Of a stretch of 64,000 nt of DNA, positions 41,634 through 50,934 are shown piece after piece. The DNA is from Candidatus Fermentibacterota bacterium (lineage in GTDB: Bacteria > Fermentibacterota > Fermentibacteria > Fermentibacterales > Fermentibacteraceae), in assembly GCA_002748705.1 (NCBI GenBank), contig PDSZ01000041.1, positions 62,001 through 126,000 on the forward strand, given 5' to 3'. Made by a program: the position numbers and the translations under genes. A model generated the notes under the pieces. The model saw nothing but the letters and a program-made list of their open reading frames with translations, had not been told where the DNA came from and made no database searches. Each line of letters begins with the position of its first letter. Position 1 is the stretch's first letter.

Positions 41634-42291
41634 ATCCCTCTCCTTCAAGAGCTTTCAGAGCTGCTTCTGCAGCTCTCATCTCTGCGTCCTTCCTGCTGGA
41701 GGAGACACCTCTTCCAAGCACGGAATTCTTAAATATTACACTGACTTCGAACACCGGCGCATGGGGCGGACCGGTTGTTGTTTCTATTCTGTAGGAGGGA
41801 GTGTACCCTTCTACTGCCTGACAATATTCCTGAAGCCTGCTCTTGGGATCAGCCTTGTCTGAAACAGAAACTGTTTCAATAAGGGTTCTTCTGACAAAAC
41901 TGCAGGCTTCCTGAAAACCGGCTTCAAGGAAAAGGGCGCCTGCTATTGCTTCATAAGCATCTGCTGCCAGAGAATCCGGAAGAGACTTCCCGCTGAAATC
42001 AGGTCCTGTTATTATACGCTCCCTGATACCTGCTCTCTCTGCGCAGTCTGCGAGAGTTGACCCCCTGACAAGCCCTATCTTCATCCTAGTAAGCTCCCCT
42101 TCTGATGAATCAGGGTATTCTGTTACCAGGAATTGTCTTACCGCCAGTTCAATTACCGCATCCCCAAGGAACTCCAGAACCTGATTGTTATCCGCTGAGT
42201 TCGCTGAAGAGTGTGTAAGCGCTTTTTCAAGCAGGCTGGAGCGGCACAGAAGCCGCTCCAGCCTGTCATATTCGTTCAGCTCAGCTGTCAC
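41611..42291 (-). CDS. rnc: Ribonuclease III
   Basis: Double-stranded RNA endonuclease for rRNA and mRNA processing. The endonuclease domain has the signature NQVLEFLGDAVIELAVRQFL, LEKALTHSSANSA near the start, and DAYEAIAGALFLEAGF containing the second metal site. The C-terminal dsRNA-binding domain is DPKSRLQEYCQAVEGYTPSY with the Lys/Arg-rich SSSRKDAEMRAAEAALKAL helix. 226 residues, full length. It overlaps fabF by 11 nt; the acpP-fabF-rnc order is common. Confidence 0.95.
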   Translation of the reverse strand: MTAELNEYDRLERLLCRSSLLEKALTHSSANSADNNQVLEFLGDAVIELAVRQFLVTEYPDSSEGELTRMKIGLVRGSTLADCAERAGIRERIITGPDFSGKSLPDSLAADAYEAIAGALFLEAGFQEACSFVRRTLIETVSVSDKADPKSRLQEYCQAVEGYTPSYRIETTTGPPHAPVFEVSVIFKNSVLGRGVSSSRKDAEMRAAEAALKALEGEGYDGLHAE

Positions 42292-43534
42292 CCTTGTACT
42301 TGCCCAGGGCTATTGAGACATTGTGTCCGCCAAAACCCAGGGAGTTGCTCAAGGCATTTTCTATGGCAACCTGGCGACAGGTGCCGGGGACATAGTCCAG
42401 ATCGCACCCTTCACCGGGGTTTTCGTGGGTTGCAGTTGGAGGAACTACACCGTTCTTAAGAGCAAGAGCTGTGAGCAGAATCTCCATGCTTCCGGTTGCT
42501 CCAAGCATGTGTCCGTGAACAGACTTTGTGCTGGATACCATCATTTTGTCTGCGTGGGCACCCAGGGCGGTTCTGACGGCAGATGTCTCGTTGACATCGT
42601 TAAGCATGGTTGAAGTTCCGTGGGCATTTATGTAGTCCACATCTTCAGGGTTAAGACCTGCGTCATTCATGGCCATTGTCATTGACCTTGCGCAGCCTTC
42701 CCCCCCAGGGGACGGAGCAGTTATGTGATGCGCATCACATGACATGCCTACGCCTGTAACCTCCGCAATTATGTTTGCGCCGCGCTTCTGTGCGCAGGAG
42801 AGTTCCTCCAGAACCAGAATGGCAGCTCCCTCTGCAATAACGAACCCTGCTCTGTCTCTGTCGAAAGGTCTTGAAGCCTTCTCAGGATCATCGTTGAAGG
42901 TGGTGCAGAGAGCCTTCATGGAACAGAAACCGCCTACGCTCATAAGAGTAAGCGGAGCCTCACTGCCCCCTGTTACCATTACATCTGCCCTGCCCAGGCG
43001 AATGGCGTCAACAGCGCATGCAAGGGCGTGGGAGCTTGAAGCACATGCTGTAACTGTGGCGAAATTAGGGCCTTTTGCGTTAAGATCAATAGCCACCTGG
43101 CCTGCTGCCATGTTGCTGATCATCATTGGAACGAACATGGAGCTTATTCTTCGGGGACCTCTCTCCATGGCAACGGCGTGCTGCTCTTCGTAGGTATTGA
43201 GACCACCCACACCGGAACCTATCATTACACCCACCCGTTCAGGGGCGATACTGGTGTCGTTGAGCCCGGAATTATTCCAGGCCTGCTTTGCAGCCACCAT
43301 TGCGAACTGCGCGTACCTGTCATTCCTTCTGACAGCCCTGGGCCCGATAATCTCCGCAGGATTGAAATCCCTCACTTCTCCTGCTACCTGACTGGTGAAG
43401 GGCTCGGGATCAATAACGGACAACCGTCTGATGCCGCTGTTACCGGCTATGGCGTTCTCCCAGGCCTGCTCCGGTGTGTTACCGATAGGGCTCAACACTC
43501 CGAGACCTGTTATTACTACCCGTTTCTCAGACAC
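42281..43534 (-). CDS. fabF: 3-oxoacyl-[acyl-carrier-protein] synthase II
   Basis: Elongating ketosynthase of type II fatty acid synthesis. Cys nucleophile in TVTACASSSHALACAVDAIR; the two catalytic His in INAHGTSTMLNDVNE and TKSVHGHMLGATGSMEILLT; N-terminus VVITGLGVLSPIGN. GTG 43534 gives a 417-residue protein with AGGAGG 6 nt upstream; a TTG at 43555 lies ahead of the ribosome site and is not used. Confidence 0.96.
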   Translation of the reverse strand: MSEKRVVITGLGVLSPIGNTPEQAWENAIAGNSGIRRLSVIDPEPFTSQVAGEVRDFNPAEIIGPRAVRRNDRYAQFAMVAAKQAWNNSGLNDTSIAPERVGVMIGSGVGGLNTYEEQHAVAMERGPRRISSMFVPMMISNMAAGQVAIDLNAKGPNFATVTACASSSHALACAVDAIRLGRADVMVTGGSEAPLTLMSVGGFCSMKALCTTFNDDPEKASRPFDRDRAGFVIAEGAAILVLEELSCAQKRGANIIAEVTGVGMSCDAHHITAPSPGGEGCARSMTMAMNDAGLNPEDVDYINAHGTSTMLNDVNETSAVRTALGAHADKMMVSSTKSVHGHMLGATGSMEILLTALALKNGVVPPTATHENPGEGCDLDYVPGTCRQVAIENALSNSLGFGGHNVSIALGKYKGDS

Positions 43535-43556
43535 GGAACTCCTCCTGACAGTCAAT

Positions 43557-43596
43557 CCGGAAAAACGCCGCTCCAGTTGGAGTCAGCGTTTTCCGG
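43557..43596 (-). terminator. Strong hairpin between acpP and fabF (possible attenuator)
   Basis: Between the acpP stop and the fabF ribosome site the transcript can form CCGGAAAACGC / GCGTTTTTCCGG with an inner ACTCC/GGAGC-like stem, covering 40 nt. T residues are in the descending arm, but no T-run follows. It could reduce read-through so that acyl carrier protein is made in excess over FabF, or stabilise the acpP mRNA end. Confidence 0.5.
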
Positions 43597-43614
43597 CTAA
43601 ACATTTTTCCTGCT

Positions 43615-43854
43615 CTAGGCTTCAATACCCTTGGACTTGAGGAACTCGACAACCGAGCCCACCGTCTGAAGATTGTTGCCTTCTTCATCTGATATCTTGA
43701 GGTTGAAAGTGTCTTCAAGATCCATCATGAGATCAACCATATCAAGAGAATCAGCGCCAAGGTCGTCCTTGAGGTTGGCTGTTGCTGTTACTTCTTCAGC
43801 TTTGACATTAAGTCTGCTTACGATGATTTCAGATATACGGTTTTCAAGAGACAT
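43615..43854 (-). CDS. acpP: Acyl carrier protein
   Basis: 79-residue acidic helical carrier. The phosphopantetheine attachment Ser is in DLGADSLDMVDLMMDLEDTF; the N-terminal helix is SLENRISEIIVSRLNVKAEE and the C-terminal helix VGSVVEFLKSKG. ATG 43854 has AGGA 6-7 nt upstream and lies 13 nt after fabG; the longer upstream frame is fabG's shadow. Confidence 0.96.
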   Translation of the reverse strand: MSLENRISEIIVSRLNVKAEEVTATANLKDDLGADSLDMVDLMMDLEDTFNLKISDEEGNNLQTVGSVVEFLKSKGIEA

Positions 43855-43867
43855 GTTTTTTCCTTTC

Positions 43868-44596
43868 TCAGGTAGTGAGACCGCCATCAACGGGCAGTAC
43901 TGTACCGGTAATATACTTTGCTGAAGGGCTCATGAGAAATGCAACCGCTTCAGCCACTTCCGAGGGAACGCCCAGTCTGCCTGCCGGTATGCGGGACAGG
44001 TAGTCTGCTCTTACTTCCTCAGAAAGCTGTTCTGTCATATCTGATTCAATGAAGCCGGGAGCCACGACATTAACACGGATGCCCCTTGCGGAAAGCTCAC
44101 GGGCAAGTGACTTGGACATGCCTATAAGGCCTGCCTTGCTGGCAGCATAGTTTGCCTGACCGGCGGCTCCCATAAGACCCACAACCGATGAGATATTCAC
44201 TATAGCGCCATCTCTGGCTCTCATAAGAGGCCTTATAAAGGCTTTGGTTACCTTCATGGCTCCGGTGAGGTTTACTGCAAGAACAGAGTCCCACCGGCTC
44301 TCATCCATTCTCATAAAAAGGGTATCTCTTGTGATGCCGGCATTGTTCACAATACCTTTCACCTGAGGGAGATCGCTCTGAATCTTTGCTGATGCTTCAG
44401 CCAGTTTCTCTGAATCTGTGATGTTCACAGGAAAGGGAACATACTTGTCGCCCAGTTCAGCCGCTGCCTTTTTCAGCCCGTCTTCAAGCATATCAACAGC
44501 TGCAACGGTCCAGCGATCTTTAATGAGCTTCCTGGCTATCTCAAGGCCTATACCCCTGGCAGCGCCTGTTACAACAGCAGTTGCTCCGTCACTCAT
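43868..44596 (-). CDS. fabG: 3-oxoacyl-[acyl-carrier-protein] reductase
   Basis: NADPH-dependent SDR-fold reductase. Cofactor loop TAVVTGAARGIGLEIARKL, NNAGITRDTLFMRMDE, catalytic Ser in VNISSVVGLMGAAGQ, YxxxK in NYAASKAGLIGMSKSLAREL, and C-terminal VAFLMSPSAKYITGTVLPVD with GG. 242 residues. Its start overlaps the fabH stop by 8 nt. Confidence 0.96.
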   Translation of the reverse strand: MSDGATAVVTGAARGIGLEIARKLIKDRWTVAAVDMLEDGLKKAAAELGDKYVPFPVNITDSEKLAEASAKIQSDLPQVKGIVNNAGITRDTLFMRMDESRWDSVLAVNLTGAMKVTKAFIRPLMRARDGAIVNISSVVGLMGAAGQANYAASKAGLIGMSKSLARELSARGIRVNVVAPGFIESDMTEQLSEEVRADYLSRIPAGRLGVPSEVAEAVAFLMSPSAKYITGTVLPVDGGLTT

Positions 44597-45584
44597 CTGA
44601 CCACCTCACAACCATTCCTCCCCAGGTAAGACCTGCACCGAAAGCGGCAAGTACCACAACATATCCTGGTTTGATCGTTCCGTTATGAAGGGCTTCGTCC
44701 AGAGCTATGGGGATGGAAGCACTGGAAGTGTTGCCGTACCGGTCAATGTTTACATAGACATCTTCCCATTTGAGACGAAGTACTCTGGCAGTGGATTCAA
44801 TGATTCGTACATTGGCCTGGTGAGAAATGAGAAGGTTCACATCTTCGTAGGTAAGACCCTCTTCAGCAAGGGACTTGAGAGCTGAATCCCGCATTGCCCG
44901 AACAGCGTTCTTCATTACCTCTCCGCCTGACATGTGAATGGTATTGAGCTTCTTGTCCAGAGCTTCATGGGAAACAGGCATTCTGGAACCGCTTGCAGGC
45001 AGCTCAAGAAGATAGCCAAGTGAACCGTCGGCACCCCAGTGAATACCGCCTAGAAGCCCCCCTGGGCCCTCGCTGCCCACACAGGCGGCGCCTGCCCCGT
45101 CGCCGAAAAGCACGCAGGTATTTCTGTCTTCCCAGTTAACCAGAGAAGAGAGCTTTTCTGCTCCGATAACAAGAACCCTTTCAAGCATTCCCGATTCAAT
45201 AAAGGCCTTGGCCTGAATAAGTCCGTAAATGAAACCGCTGCATCCTGCCTCAAAATCGTAGCAGGGCACCTTCCCCACACCCAGTTTGTCTGCAACCAGT
45301 GCAGCTGTGTTGGGAAAGGAATAGTCAGGTGTAACAGTTCCGAGAATTACCGCCTGAACATCTTCAGGAGCCCATCCTGCATCTTCAAGGGCCCTTTTGC
45401 CTGCCTCACATGACATGTCGCTGTTAGCCATGTCATCAGGTGCAATGTGTCTCTGACTGATACCTGTTCTGGAAGTTATCCACTCATCGCTTGTATCGAC
45501 CATTTTTTCAAGGTCAGCGTTGGTGAGGGTCTGCTCAGGCGCAAAGTGCCCTGTACCCTTGATGTAGGCTTTCCTGTCACTCAA
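44589..45584 (-). CDS. fabH: 3-oxoacyl-[acyl-carrier-protein] synthase III
   Basis: Initiating ketosynthase that condenses acyl-CoA with malonyl-ACP. Catalytic Cys in CYDFEAGCSGFIYGLIQA, His in LISHQANVRIIES, Asn in NIDRYGNTSSASIPIALDE; N-terminal DEWITSRTGISQRHIAPDD. 331 residues. Overlaps plsX and fabG by 8 nt each. Confidence 0.96.
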   Translation of the reverse strand: MSDRKAYIKGTGHFAPEQTLTNADLEKMVDTSDEWITSRTGISQRHIAPDDMANSDMSCEAGKRALEDAGWAPEDVQAVILGTVTPDYSFPNTAALVADKLGVGKVPCYDFEAGCSGFIYGLIQAKAFIESGMLERVLVIGAEKLSSLVNWEDRNTCVLFGDGAGAACVGSEGPGGLLGGIHWGADGSLGYLLELPASGSRMPVSHEALDKKLNTIHMSGGEVMKNAVRAMRDSALKSLAEEGLTYEDVNLLISHQANVRIIESTARVLRLKWEDVYVNIDRYGNTSSASIPIALDEALHNGTIKPGYVVVLAAFGAGLTWGGMVVRWSDE

Positions 45585-46623
45585 CTGATTCTTCCTCCTC
45601 CTCCAGCAGTTCGTTCATTTTCTGCTCAATAGCCTCAACTGCTCCACTGCGTCTGAAATCCACAGCTGCAGCAATGGCATTCCTTATGGCAAGAGCCGAT
45701 GAACTGCCGTGTGCCACTATGGAAACCCCCTTGAGCCCCAGAAGAGGAGCGCCGCCGTATTCAGCGGCATCAAATCTTTTCCAGAGCTTGTTGAATGAGG
45801 GCTTCATGAACAGATATCCAAGTCTGGAAGCCCACTGCTTCTTCATTTCAAGATAGAGAGTGCCTCCAACCATTGAAGCAATGGACTCAATGAACTTGAT
45901 AAGTACATTTCCTGTATAACCGTCGCATAGAACAACATCCGCTTCACCCATGAGAATGCCGTGCCCCTCTATGTTACCGCCGAAATTCAGCGGAGAACGG
46001 AAAAGCATGCTGTAGACTTCCTTGATTTCCGAAGAGCCCTTTGACGGCTCACTGCCCACATTGAGCAGTTTTACAACAGGGTCTTCATTTTTGAAGACAA
46101 GTTTGGAATAAATGCTTCCCATGTATGCAAACTTAAAGAGCAGCTGCGGACGGCATCCTACATTTGCCCCGGCGTCCAGAAGTATTGAAGGATTCCCCAG
46201 GGTGGGAATGCTGCTTGCAAGGGCAGGTCTCGGTATACCCTTTATTCTTCCAAGGGCAAACATGCTGCTGGCCATCATTGCACCGGTATTGCCGGGACTG
46301 ACCATTGCATTGGCAATACCCTTTCGCTGAAGCCCGGCCATGACCACCATGGAGCTGTCAGGTTTTTCTTTAAGGGCTGCAGAAGGATGGTCATCCATGG
46401 TTATTACCTGGGAAGCGTGCTGTATCCCGATGGGAAGCTTCTGCCCGCCTGCTCTGGATAGAAGCCTGGCTACAGTGTCCCTGTGGCCCACCAGAATAAC
46501 ATTGACATTTTTTCTGAATCTGGAAGGACTCTCTCTGAAAAACCTCACGGCCCCGTTTACAACAACACCGGGACCGTGATCTCCACCCATGGCGTCAAGG
46601 GCTACTGTTACAGATTGGCTCAA
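45577..46623 (-). CDS. plsX: Phosphate acyltransferase PlsX
   Basis: Converts acyl-ACP to acyl-phosphate for phospholipid synthesis. VTVALDAMGGDHGPGVVVNG at the N-terminus, SSMVVMAGLQRKGIANAMVS, SPGNTGAMMASSMFALGRI, LLDAGANVGCRPQLLFKFAY and VVLCDGYTGNVLIKFIES are all family hallmarks. 348 residues. It sits between rpmF and fabH, the standard arrangement. Confidence 0.96.
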   Translation of the reverse strand: MSQSVTVALDAMGGDHGPGVVVNGAVRFFRESPSRFRKNVNVILVGHRDTVARLLSRAGGQKLPIGIQHASQVITMDDHPSAALKEKPDSSMVVMAGLQRKGIANAMVSPGNTGAMMASSMFALGRIKGIPRPALASSIPTLGNPSILLDAGANVGCRPQLLFKFAYMGSIYSKLVFKNEDPVVKLLNVGSEPSKGSSEIKEVYSMLFRSPLNFGGNIEGHGILMGEADVVLCDGYTGNVLIKFIESIASMVGGTLYLEMKKQWASRLGYLFMKPSFNKLWKRFDAAEYGGAPLLGLKGVSIVAHGSSSALAIRNAIAAAVDFRRSGAVEAIEQKMNELLEEEEESVE

Positions 46624-46647
46624 TTTGCTGCCCTGTCAGCGACCGGG

Positions 46648-46830
46648 TCAGTCTTCAACCGGTTCAGTAACCTGACGACCGTTGTAGTATCCACAGTGCC
46701 TGCATGCCCTGTGAGGGAGCCTGGGCTCTCCGCACTGGGGACAGGAGCTTGTGGACTTTGAAGCAATCTTCCAGTGACCGCGACCCTTGTCGCGCCTGGT
46801 GGATGAATGCCTTCTTTTAGGGACTGGCAT
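46648..46830 (-). CDS. rpmF: 50S ribosomal protein L32
   Basis: 60-residue zinc-ribbon ribosomal protein: [20 protein letters not shown] at the N-terminus, a CPQC...CRHC zinc knuckle and the terminal GYYNGRQV motif. ATG 46830 is preferred; the in-frame upstream start would add 17 unconserved residues overlapping the DUF177 gene. Placed 24 nt before plsX. Confidence 0.95.
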   Translation of the reverse strand: MPVPKRRHSSTRRDKGRGHWKIASKSTSSCPQCGEPRLPHRACRHCGYYNGRQVTEPVED

Positions 46831-46843
46831 TAGGTACTCTCTT

Positions 46844-47338
46844 TCATCGGGACGCAGAACCAATCTCTGCATCGTGGTCACAATCTTCTCTGTTCCTGTT
46901 TATTCCGCATCGGGGGCAGAGGCCCCTGCACTGCGGTGAGCAAAGCGGCACAGAAGGTATGGAGAGTATAACCGCTTCGCGAACGGGGTCTAATATACTA
47001 ACAGTTCCATCGTTGTGCGAGACCGGCTCAACTTCAGGGTCGGTAAGCATTTCCGTATCCCATGAAAAAATCCGGTTTATCTCCTCGGTTACTTCCACTG
47101 CGACCGGATCCAGACATCTGGCGCAATCAACTGTGAAATCAGCGTCAAGGCTGCCTGAAACAACTATTTCGTTCTCTGTTCTCATAACCTCAAGCGAAAG
47201 AAGCCCCTCCTCTGATAAAGGCCGGGCTTCAGGAATATCCCATTCCACTCCCATCATGGGAATGGTAAAGGCTTCCCTGGAAAGGCCTCTGGAAATCGAG
47301 TTGATAACCAGCCCAAGCTTTTCAGGCAGAAGTCTCAT
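46844..47338 (-). CDS. DUF177 (YceD) family protein
   Basis: Usually encoded just upstream of rpmF, as here; in other bacteria YceD is linked to 23S rRNA accumulation. The core reads [29 protein letters not shown], and a C-terminal cysteine-rich end [20 protein letters not shown], a likely zinc site. ATG 47338 is preferred with GGAGG 8 nt upstream; a TTG 27 nt earlier lies ahead of the ribosome site. 164 residues. Confidence 0.88.
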   Translation of the reverse strand: MRLLPEKLGLVINSISRGLSREAFTIPMMGVEWDIPEARPLSEEGLLSLEVMRTENEIVVSGSLDADFTVDCARCLDPVAVEVTEEINRIFSWDTEMLTDPEVEPVSHNDGTVSILDPVREAVILSIPSVPLCSPQCRGLCPRCGINRNREDCDHDAEIGSASR

Positions 47339-47412
47339 ATTATCAACCTCCGAATTCAGCTTCAAGAAGAGAATGCCATGTATTCATAATCCACACGGAT
47401 TGAAGTTTCATG

Positions 47413-48804
47413 TCACCGGCCTCCGAACTCAGCTGCAAGAGCCTGTTCAATCCGGCTGTTCTCCTGAAGAGAAGGAGACTGAACATAGATTCGCGCAAGT
47501 GGCTCGGTTCCGCTGAGCCTCACAAGTGCCCAGGTATCTTCTTCCAGAATGAGCTGAACACCGTCCATACGGTTGATTCCCTTTACCGGAAGACCGGCGG
47601 CTTCTGTCATATCTCCCTGAAAGACAGTCTTCAGTATGGTTTCCTTCATACCGTCGGTAAGGGGAAGGTCAAGCCTTGTGTTGTACAGTCTTCCATGCCT
47701 CTCCCAGAGGTTTTCAAGAAGCTGCCCCAGACCTTTCCTGTAGTGACAGGTCATCTCGCATGCAAGCAGATTGGCAAGAACGCCGTCTTTCTCAGGAATG
47801 TGGGTTCCAAGGGACATTCCTCCGCTCTCCTCACCTGCAAGAAGAACTCCCCCTGAAATTATCTCCGCACCGAGATGCTTGAATCCAACAGGAGTAACCT
47901 TTACCTGAAGTCCCCTGCAGGAAGCAGCCCGGTCAATGATGCTTCCGGTTGTTACTGATCTGACTATTGTTCCAGTATGCCCTGAATCGGAAAGGTATTC
48001 CACCAGAAGCGCCATGAAGTCATGAGGAGTCACATAGTTTCCCTTCTCATCAACGATTCCGAATCTGTCTGCGTCTCCATCTGTTGCGACACCGAGAGTA
48101 GCGCCGCTTTTTCGGACATTTTCAGAAAGGTCTTTGAGCCCCTGCTCATTGGGTTCAGGGTGTTCTCTGCCTGCAAAAAGAGGATCCCTCCTGCCGTTAA
48201 GCACCCGAACGGCTCCGCCGAGTTCTACAATCTTTCTGTCAAAGACTCCGCTTCCGGCACCGCTGAATGCGTCATAGGCAACCCTTAGAGAATCGCAGCT
48301 TCTGAATACTTCAGGCGTTATGAAGGAGTCAATATCACTCAGGTAAGGGGTTATGAAATCGTACTCCTTAACAGCCCCTGAACCAGACCGCTCAGGAATT
48401 ACGCCCTTCGAAACAAGCTCTTCTATGCGGCCTGTGTCTTCCCCTGAAGCAGGGCCTCCATGAAAGGGGCTGAACTTGATGCCGTTGTAGACAGGCGGAT
48501 TGTGGCTTGCGGTATAATTGATAACTCCACCCAGCTTAAGAGACCTGCAGCCGTGGGAAAGAACAGGGGTAGGCACAGGACAGGGAGAAAGGTATACGGT
48601 AAAGCCATAGCCTGCCATTCTCTCTGCAGTGGCAAGAGCAAGTTCAGGAGAGAGAAATCGGCAGTCGCCGCCTACTGCAACTGTTTTCCATCCGGTCTCA
48701 AGAAGCCTCTGAGTAACCGCATCCACTACTGCCATTGCTTTATCCCATGTGAATTCCTGTGAGATAACGCCTCTCCAGCCGGAAGTACCAAACTTTATGG
48801 TCAT
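47413..48804 (-). CDS. Phosphoglucomutase/phosphomannomutase family (alpha-D-phosphohexomutase)
   Basis: Interconverts hexose 1- and 6-phosphates. The catalytic phosphoserine loop is INYTASHNPPVYNGIKFSP; the metal loop is LGVATDGDADRFGIVDEKGN; the sugar-binding loop is LLAGEESGGMSLGTHIPEKD; the phosphate-binding domain is LVRLSGTEPLARIYVQS. The N-terminus KFGTSGWRGVISQEFTW is typical. 463 residues. Sugar specificity cannot be read from sequence. It overlaps the ctp gene by 4 nt. Confidence 0.92.
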   Translation of the reverse strand: MTIKFGTSGWRGVISQEFTWDKAMAVVDAVTQRLLETGWKTVAVGGDCRFLSPELALATAERMAGYGFTVYLSPCPVPTPVLSHGCRSLKLGGVINYTASHNPPVYNGIKFSPFHGGPASGEDTGRIEELVSKGVIPERSGSGAVKEYDFITPYLSDIDSFITPEVFRSCDSLRVAYDAFSGAGSGVFDRKIVELGGAVRVLNGRRDPLFAGREHPEPNEQGLKDLSENVRKSGATLGVATDGDADRFGIVDEKGNYVTPHDFMALLVEYLSDSGHTGTIVRSVTTGSIIDRAASCRGLQVKVTPVGFKHLGAEIISGGVLLAGEESGGMSLGTHIPEKDGVLANLLACEMTCHYRKGLGQLLENLWERHGRLYNTRLDLPLTDGMKETILKTVFQGDMTEAAGLPVKGINRMDGVQLILEEDTWALVRLSGTEPLARIYVQSPSLQENSRIEQALAAEFGGR

Positions 48805-50288
48805 TGCTCTATCCCCTCTGAGAAGTATTCAACAGCTGTGGTTATCACCGTGTCATGGGGGGCGGTAACTTCATAGTAACGGCTCATAGGCCACTCTCTA
48901 AGGGCTATCTCCCTTAGAAGAGCCCGTTCAATGTACCGGTGGCTCTCGGCAAACTCCTGATCGGTATACTCTATCTCCTGTTCAGCAAGATAGTTCTCAA
49001 AAAGGGTGAAAACCGAATCATCCGGCCAGAAATCCAGAGGAATATCGTGCTCCAGTGTGTAGTCCACTGCAAATCCGAAGAAATGACCGTCCCGCTCCAG
49101 TTCAGCAACAAGAACCACGCTGAAAGAATCAGGTTCTACGGTTATGTCAGGTATGATGCCCCATGTTTCCTCTGCATCCGAATCCATGAAATCGTCACGG
49201 AGAGTTCTGTCTATACTGCTGCCGTTAGGAGTGTAATACCTTGCTGTTGTGAGCTTTACCCCGTAGTGACCCAGCCCTTGATATTCACCTAGATCAGAGA
49301 GGGACTGAACAGAACCCTTTCCGAAAGTCCTTGTTCCGATAAGAACGGCAACCCCCTGGTCCTGAAGGGCTCCTGCCAGAATCTCCGACGAGCTGGCACT
49401 TCCTCCGTCCACCAGAAGGACAAGATCGCCGCTGTAAAGAACTCCCCGTCTTGTTCTGTAGGTCTGTTCCCCTACTGCCTGACCTCTTGTTGTAACAACT
49501 ACCGCGCCTGCAGGAAGGAAAATGTCGGCAACATCTATCGCAGGAAGCATAAGACCGCCGGAATTGCCTCTGAGATCGAGAATCATTCTTTGGGCACCCT
49601 GGTTTTCAAGCTCTCTGACCGCATCCAGAACTTCGTTTGCTGATTCCTCACTGAATCTGGACAGACGAACATATCCAAGCCCGGGCTCAAGTAGAAAATG
49701 GGCTGAAACAGAGGGGAAATCAATTACGGCACGCTCAATTGGAAAAAGGATAGGTTCATCCATACCCGGCCTTACAACCTTCAGCTCCACAACAGTACCG
49801 CCAGGCCCTCTAATGTGGGTAACTGCTTCGTTGGTGGTGATTCCCTCTGTGGACATTCCGTCTATCTCCACTATTCTGTCACCGGCTTTCATTCCTCCAC
49901 GGTACGCAGGAGTTCCCTCTATGGGAGAAATCACCGTAAGCCATCCGTCCCGTTGACCAAGTGTGATGCCCACCCCTTCAAATGATCCTTCAAGCTGAAT
50001 CTGAAGATTCTCAAGTTCCTCAGGAGTAAGAAGAACACTGTTCGGGTCCAGAGATTGAAGCATTCCCTGAAGGGCTTCCTCAACAAGTTCACGGCTCTGA
50101 AGCGTGTCCACATAGGAGGATCTTGCCAGTCCGTATACATCAAAGAAAAGCTCAAGGGATGAAGCCCTTGCTGCAGGTGTTTCCTCCACAAGAGCTGAAG
50201 CGGCAGGCGGAAGAGCAAGCAGCACCGCTGCAGTGAGAAGCAGGGCGCCTGTTACTGCGGCAACCCATCCCGGTACCAGATCCTTCAT
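48801..50288 (-). CDS. Carboxy-terminal processing protease (S41 family)
   Basis: Envelope protease of the CtpA/Prc type. N-terminal membrane/signal segment (WVAAVTGALLLTAAVLLALP), then a helical region, PDZ domain (FEGVGITLGQRDGWLTVISP, MKAGDRIVEIDGMSTEGITT), and the S41 core with catalytic Ser in LLVDGGSASSSEILAGALQD and Lys in IGTRTFGKGSVQSLSDLGEY. A 100-residue C-terminal extension follows. 495 residues. ATG overlaps the tmk stop by 4 nt. Confidence 0.93.
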   Translation of the reverse strand: MKDLVPGWVAAVTGALLLTAAVLLALPPAASALVEETPAARASSLELFFDVYGLARSSYVDTLQSRELVEEALQGMLQSLDPNSVLLTPEELENLQIQLEGSFEGVGITLGQRDGWLTVISPIEGTPAYRGGMKAGDRIVEIDGMSTEGITTNEAVTHIRGPGGTVVELKVVRPGMDEPILFPIERAVIDFPSVSAHFLLEPGLGYVRLSRFSEESANEVLDAVRELENQGAQRMILDLRGNSGGLMLPAIDVADIFLPAGAVVVTTRGQAVGEQTYRTRRGVLYSGDLVLLVDGGSASSSEILAGALQDQGVAVLIGTRTFGKGSVQSLSDLGEYQGLGHYGVKLTTARYYTPNGSSIDRTLRDDFMDSDAEETWGIIPDITVEPDSFSVVLVAELERDGHFFGFAVDYTLEHDIPLDFWPDDSVFTLFENYLAEQEIEYTDQEFAESHRYIERALLREIALREWPMSRYYEVTAPHDTVITTAVEYFSEGIEQ

Positions 50289-50926
50289 TGTGGAAACACC
50301 TTTCTTTTCTGTGCGATTTTCGTGACTTCTTCAATTATCATACTGTCCTGTTCGTCAGGTGAAAGGAAGCCGTCAACAACAAGGAACCTGTCAGGTTCCA
50401 TTGCCGCAGAGTCCAGATACCCTTTCCGTACCTTCCTGTGAAACTCAATGCGCTCCTTCTCGATTCTGTCAAGTTTCCTTCCAGTCAGGCTTACCCGCCT
50501 GAAGCCTTCTTCAGGGGCCAGATCCATCAGTACAGTCAGGTCCGGCACCAGCCCGCCTGTTGCCAGTATACCTGCCTGGCGCAATGGCCCCAGAGGAAGT
50601 CCCCTGCCGTATCCCTGATAAGCAACAGTGGCATCACTGAATCTGTCACAGAGGACCACAGCACCCCTTCTCAGTGCAGGCATGATGGTTTTTTCCACAT
50701 TGGCAGCACGGGAGGCAAAGTAAAGCATCAGTTCTGCCAGAGGCGGAATATCCATCTCAGGATCAAGAAGTATTGAACGAATATATTCAGATACAGCAGG
50801 CCCTCCAGGCTCACGGGTGAAAACAGTTTTACACCCCTTTTCCCGAAGGGCCTTAAGAAGATTATCGCATCTGGAGGATTTGCCCGAACCCTCCACGCCC
50901 TCAAAGGTTATGAAAAGTCCGGGCAA
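50285..50926 (-). CDS. tmk: Thymidylate kinase
   Basis: Phosphorylates dTMP to dTDP. P-loop FITFEGVEGSGKSSRCDNLL, the DR(Y/F) motif in VVLCDRFSDATVAYQGYGRG, FTREPGGPAVSEYIRSILLD, and DLTVLMDLAPEEGFRRVSLT. 213 residues. Eight bases downstream of the inositol-phosphate synthase gene. Confidence 0.95.
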   Translation of the reverse strand: MPGLFITFEGVEGSGKSSRCDNLLKALREKGCKTVFTREPGGPAVSEYIRSILLDPEMDIPPLAELMLYFASRAANVEKTIMPALRRGAVVLCDRFSDATVAYQGYGRGLPLGPLRQAGILATGGLVPDLTVLMDLAPEEGFRRVSLTGRKLDRIEKERIEFHRKVRKGYLDSAAMEPDRFLVVDGFLSPDEQDSMIIEEVTKIAQKRKVFPQ

Positions 50927-50934
50927 TTCAACTC

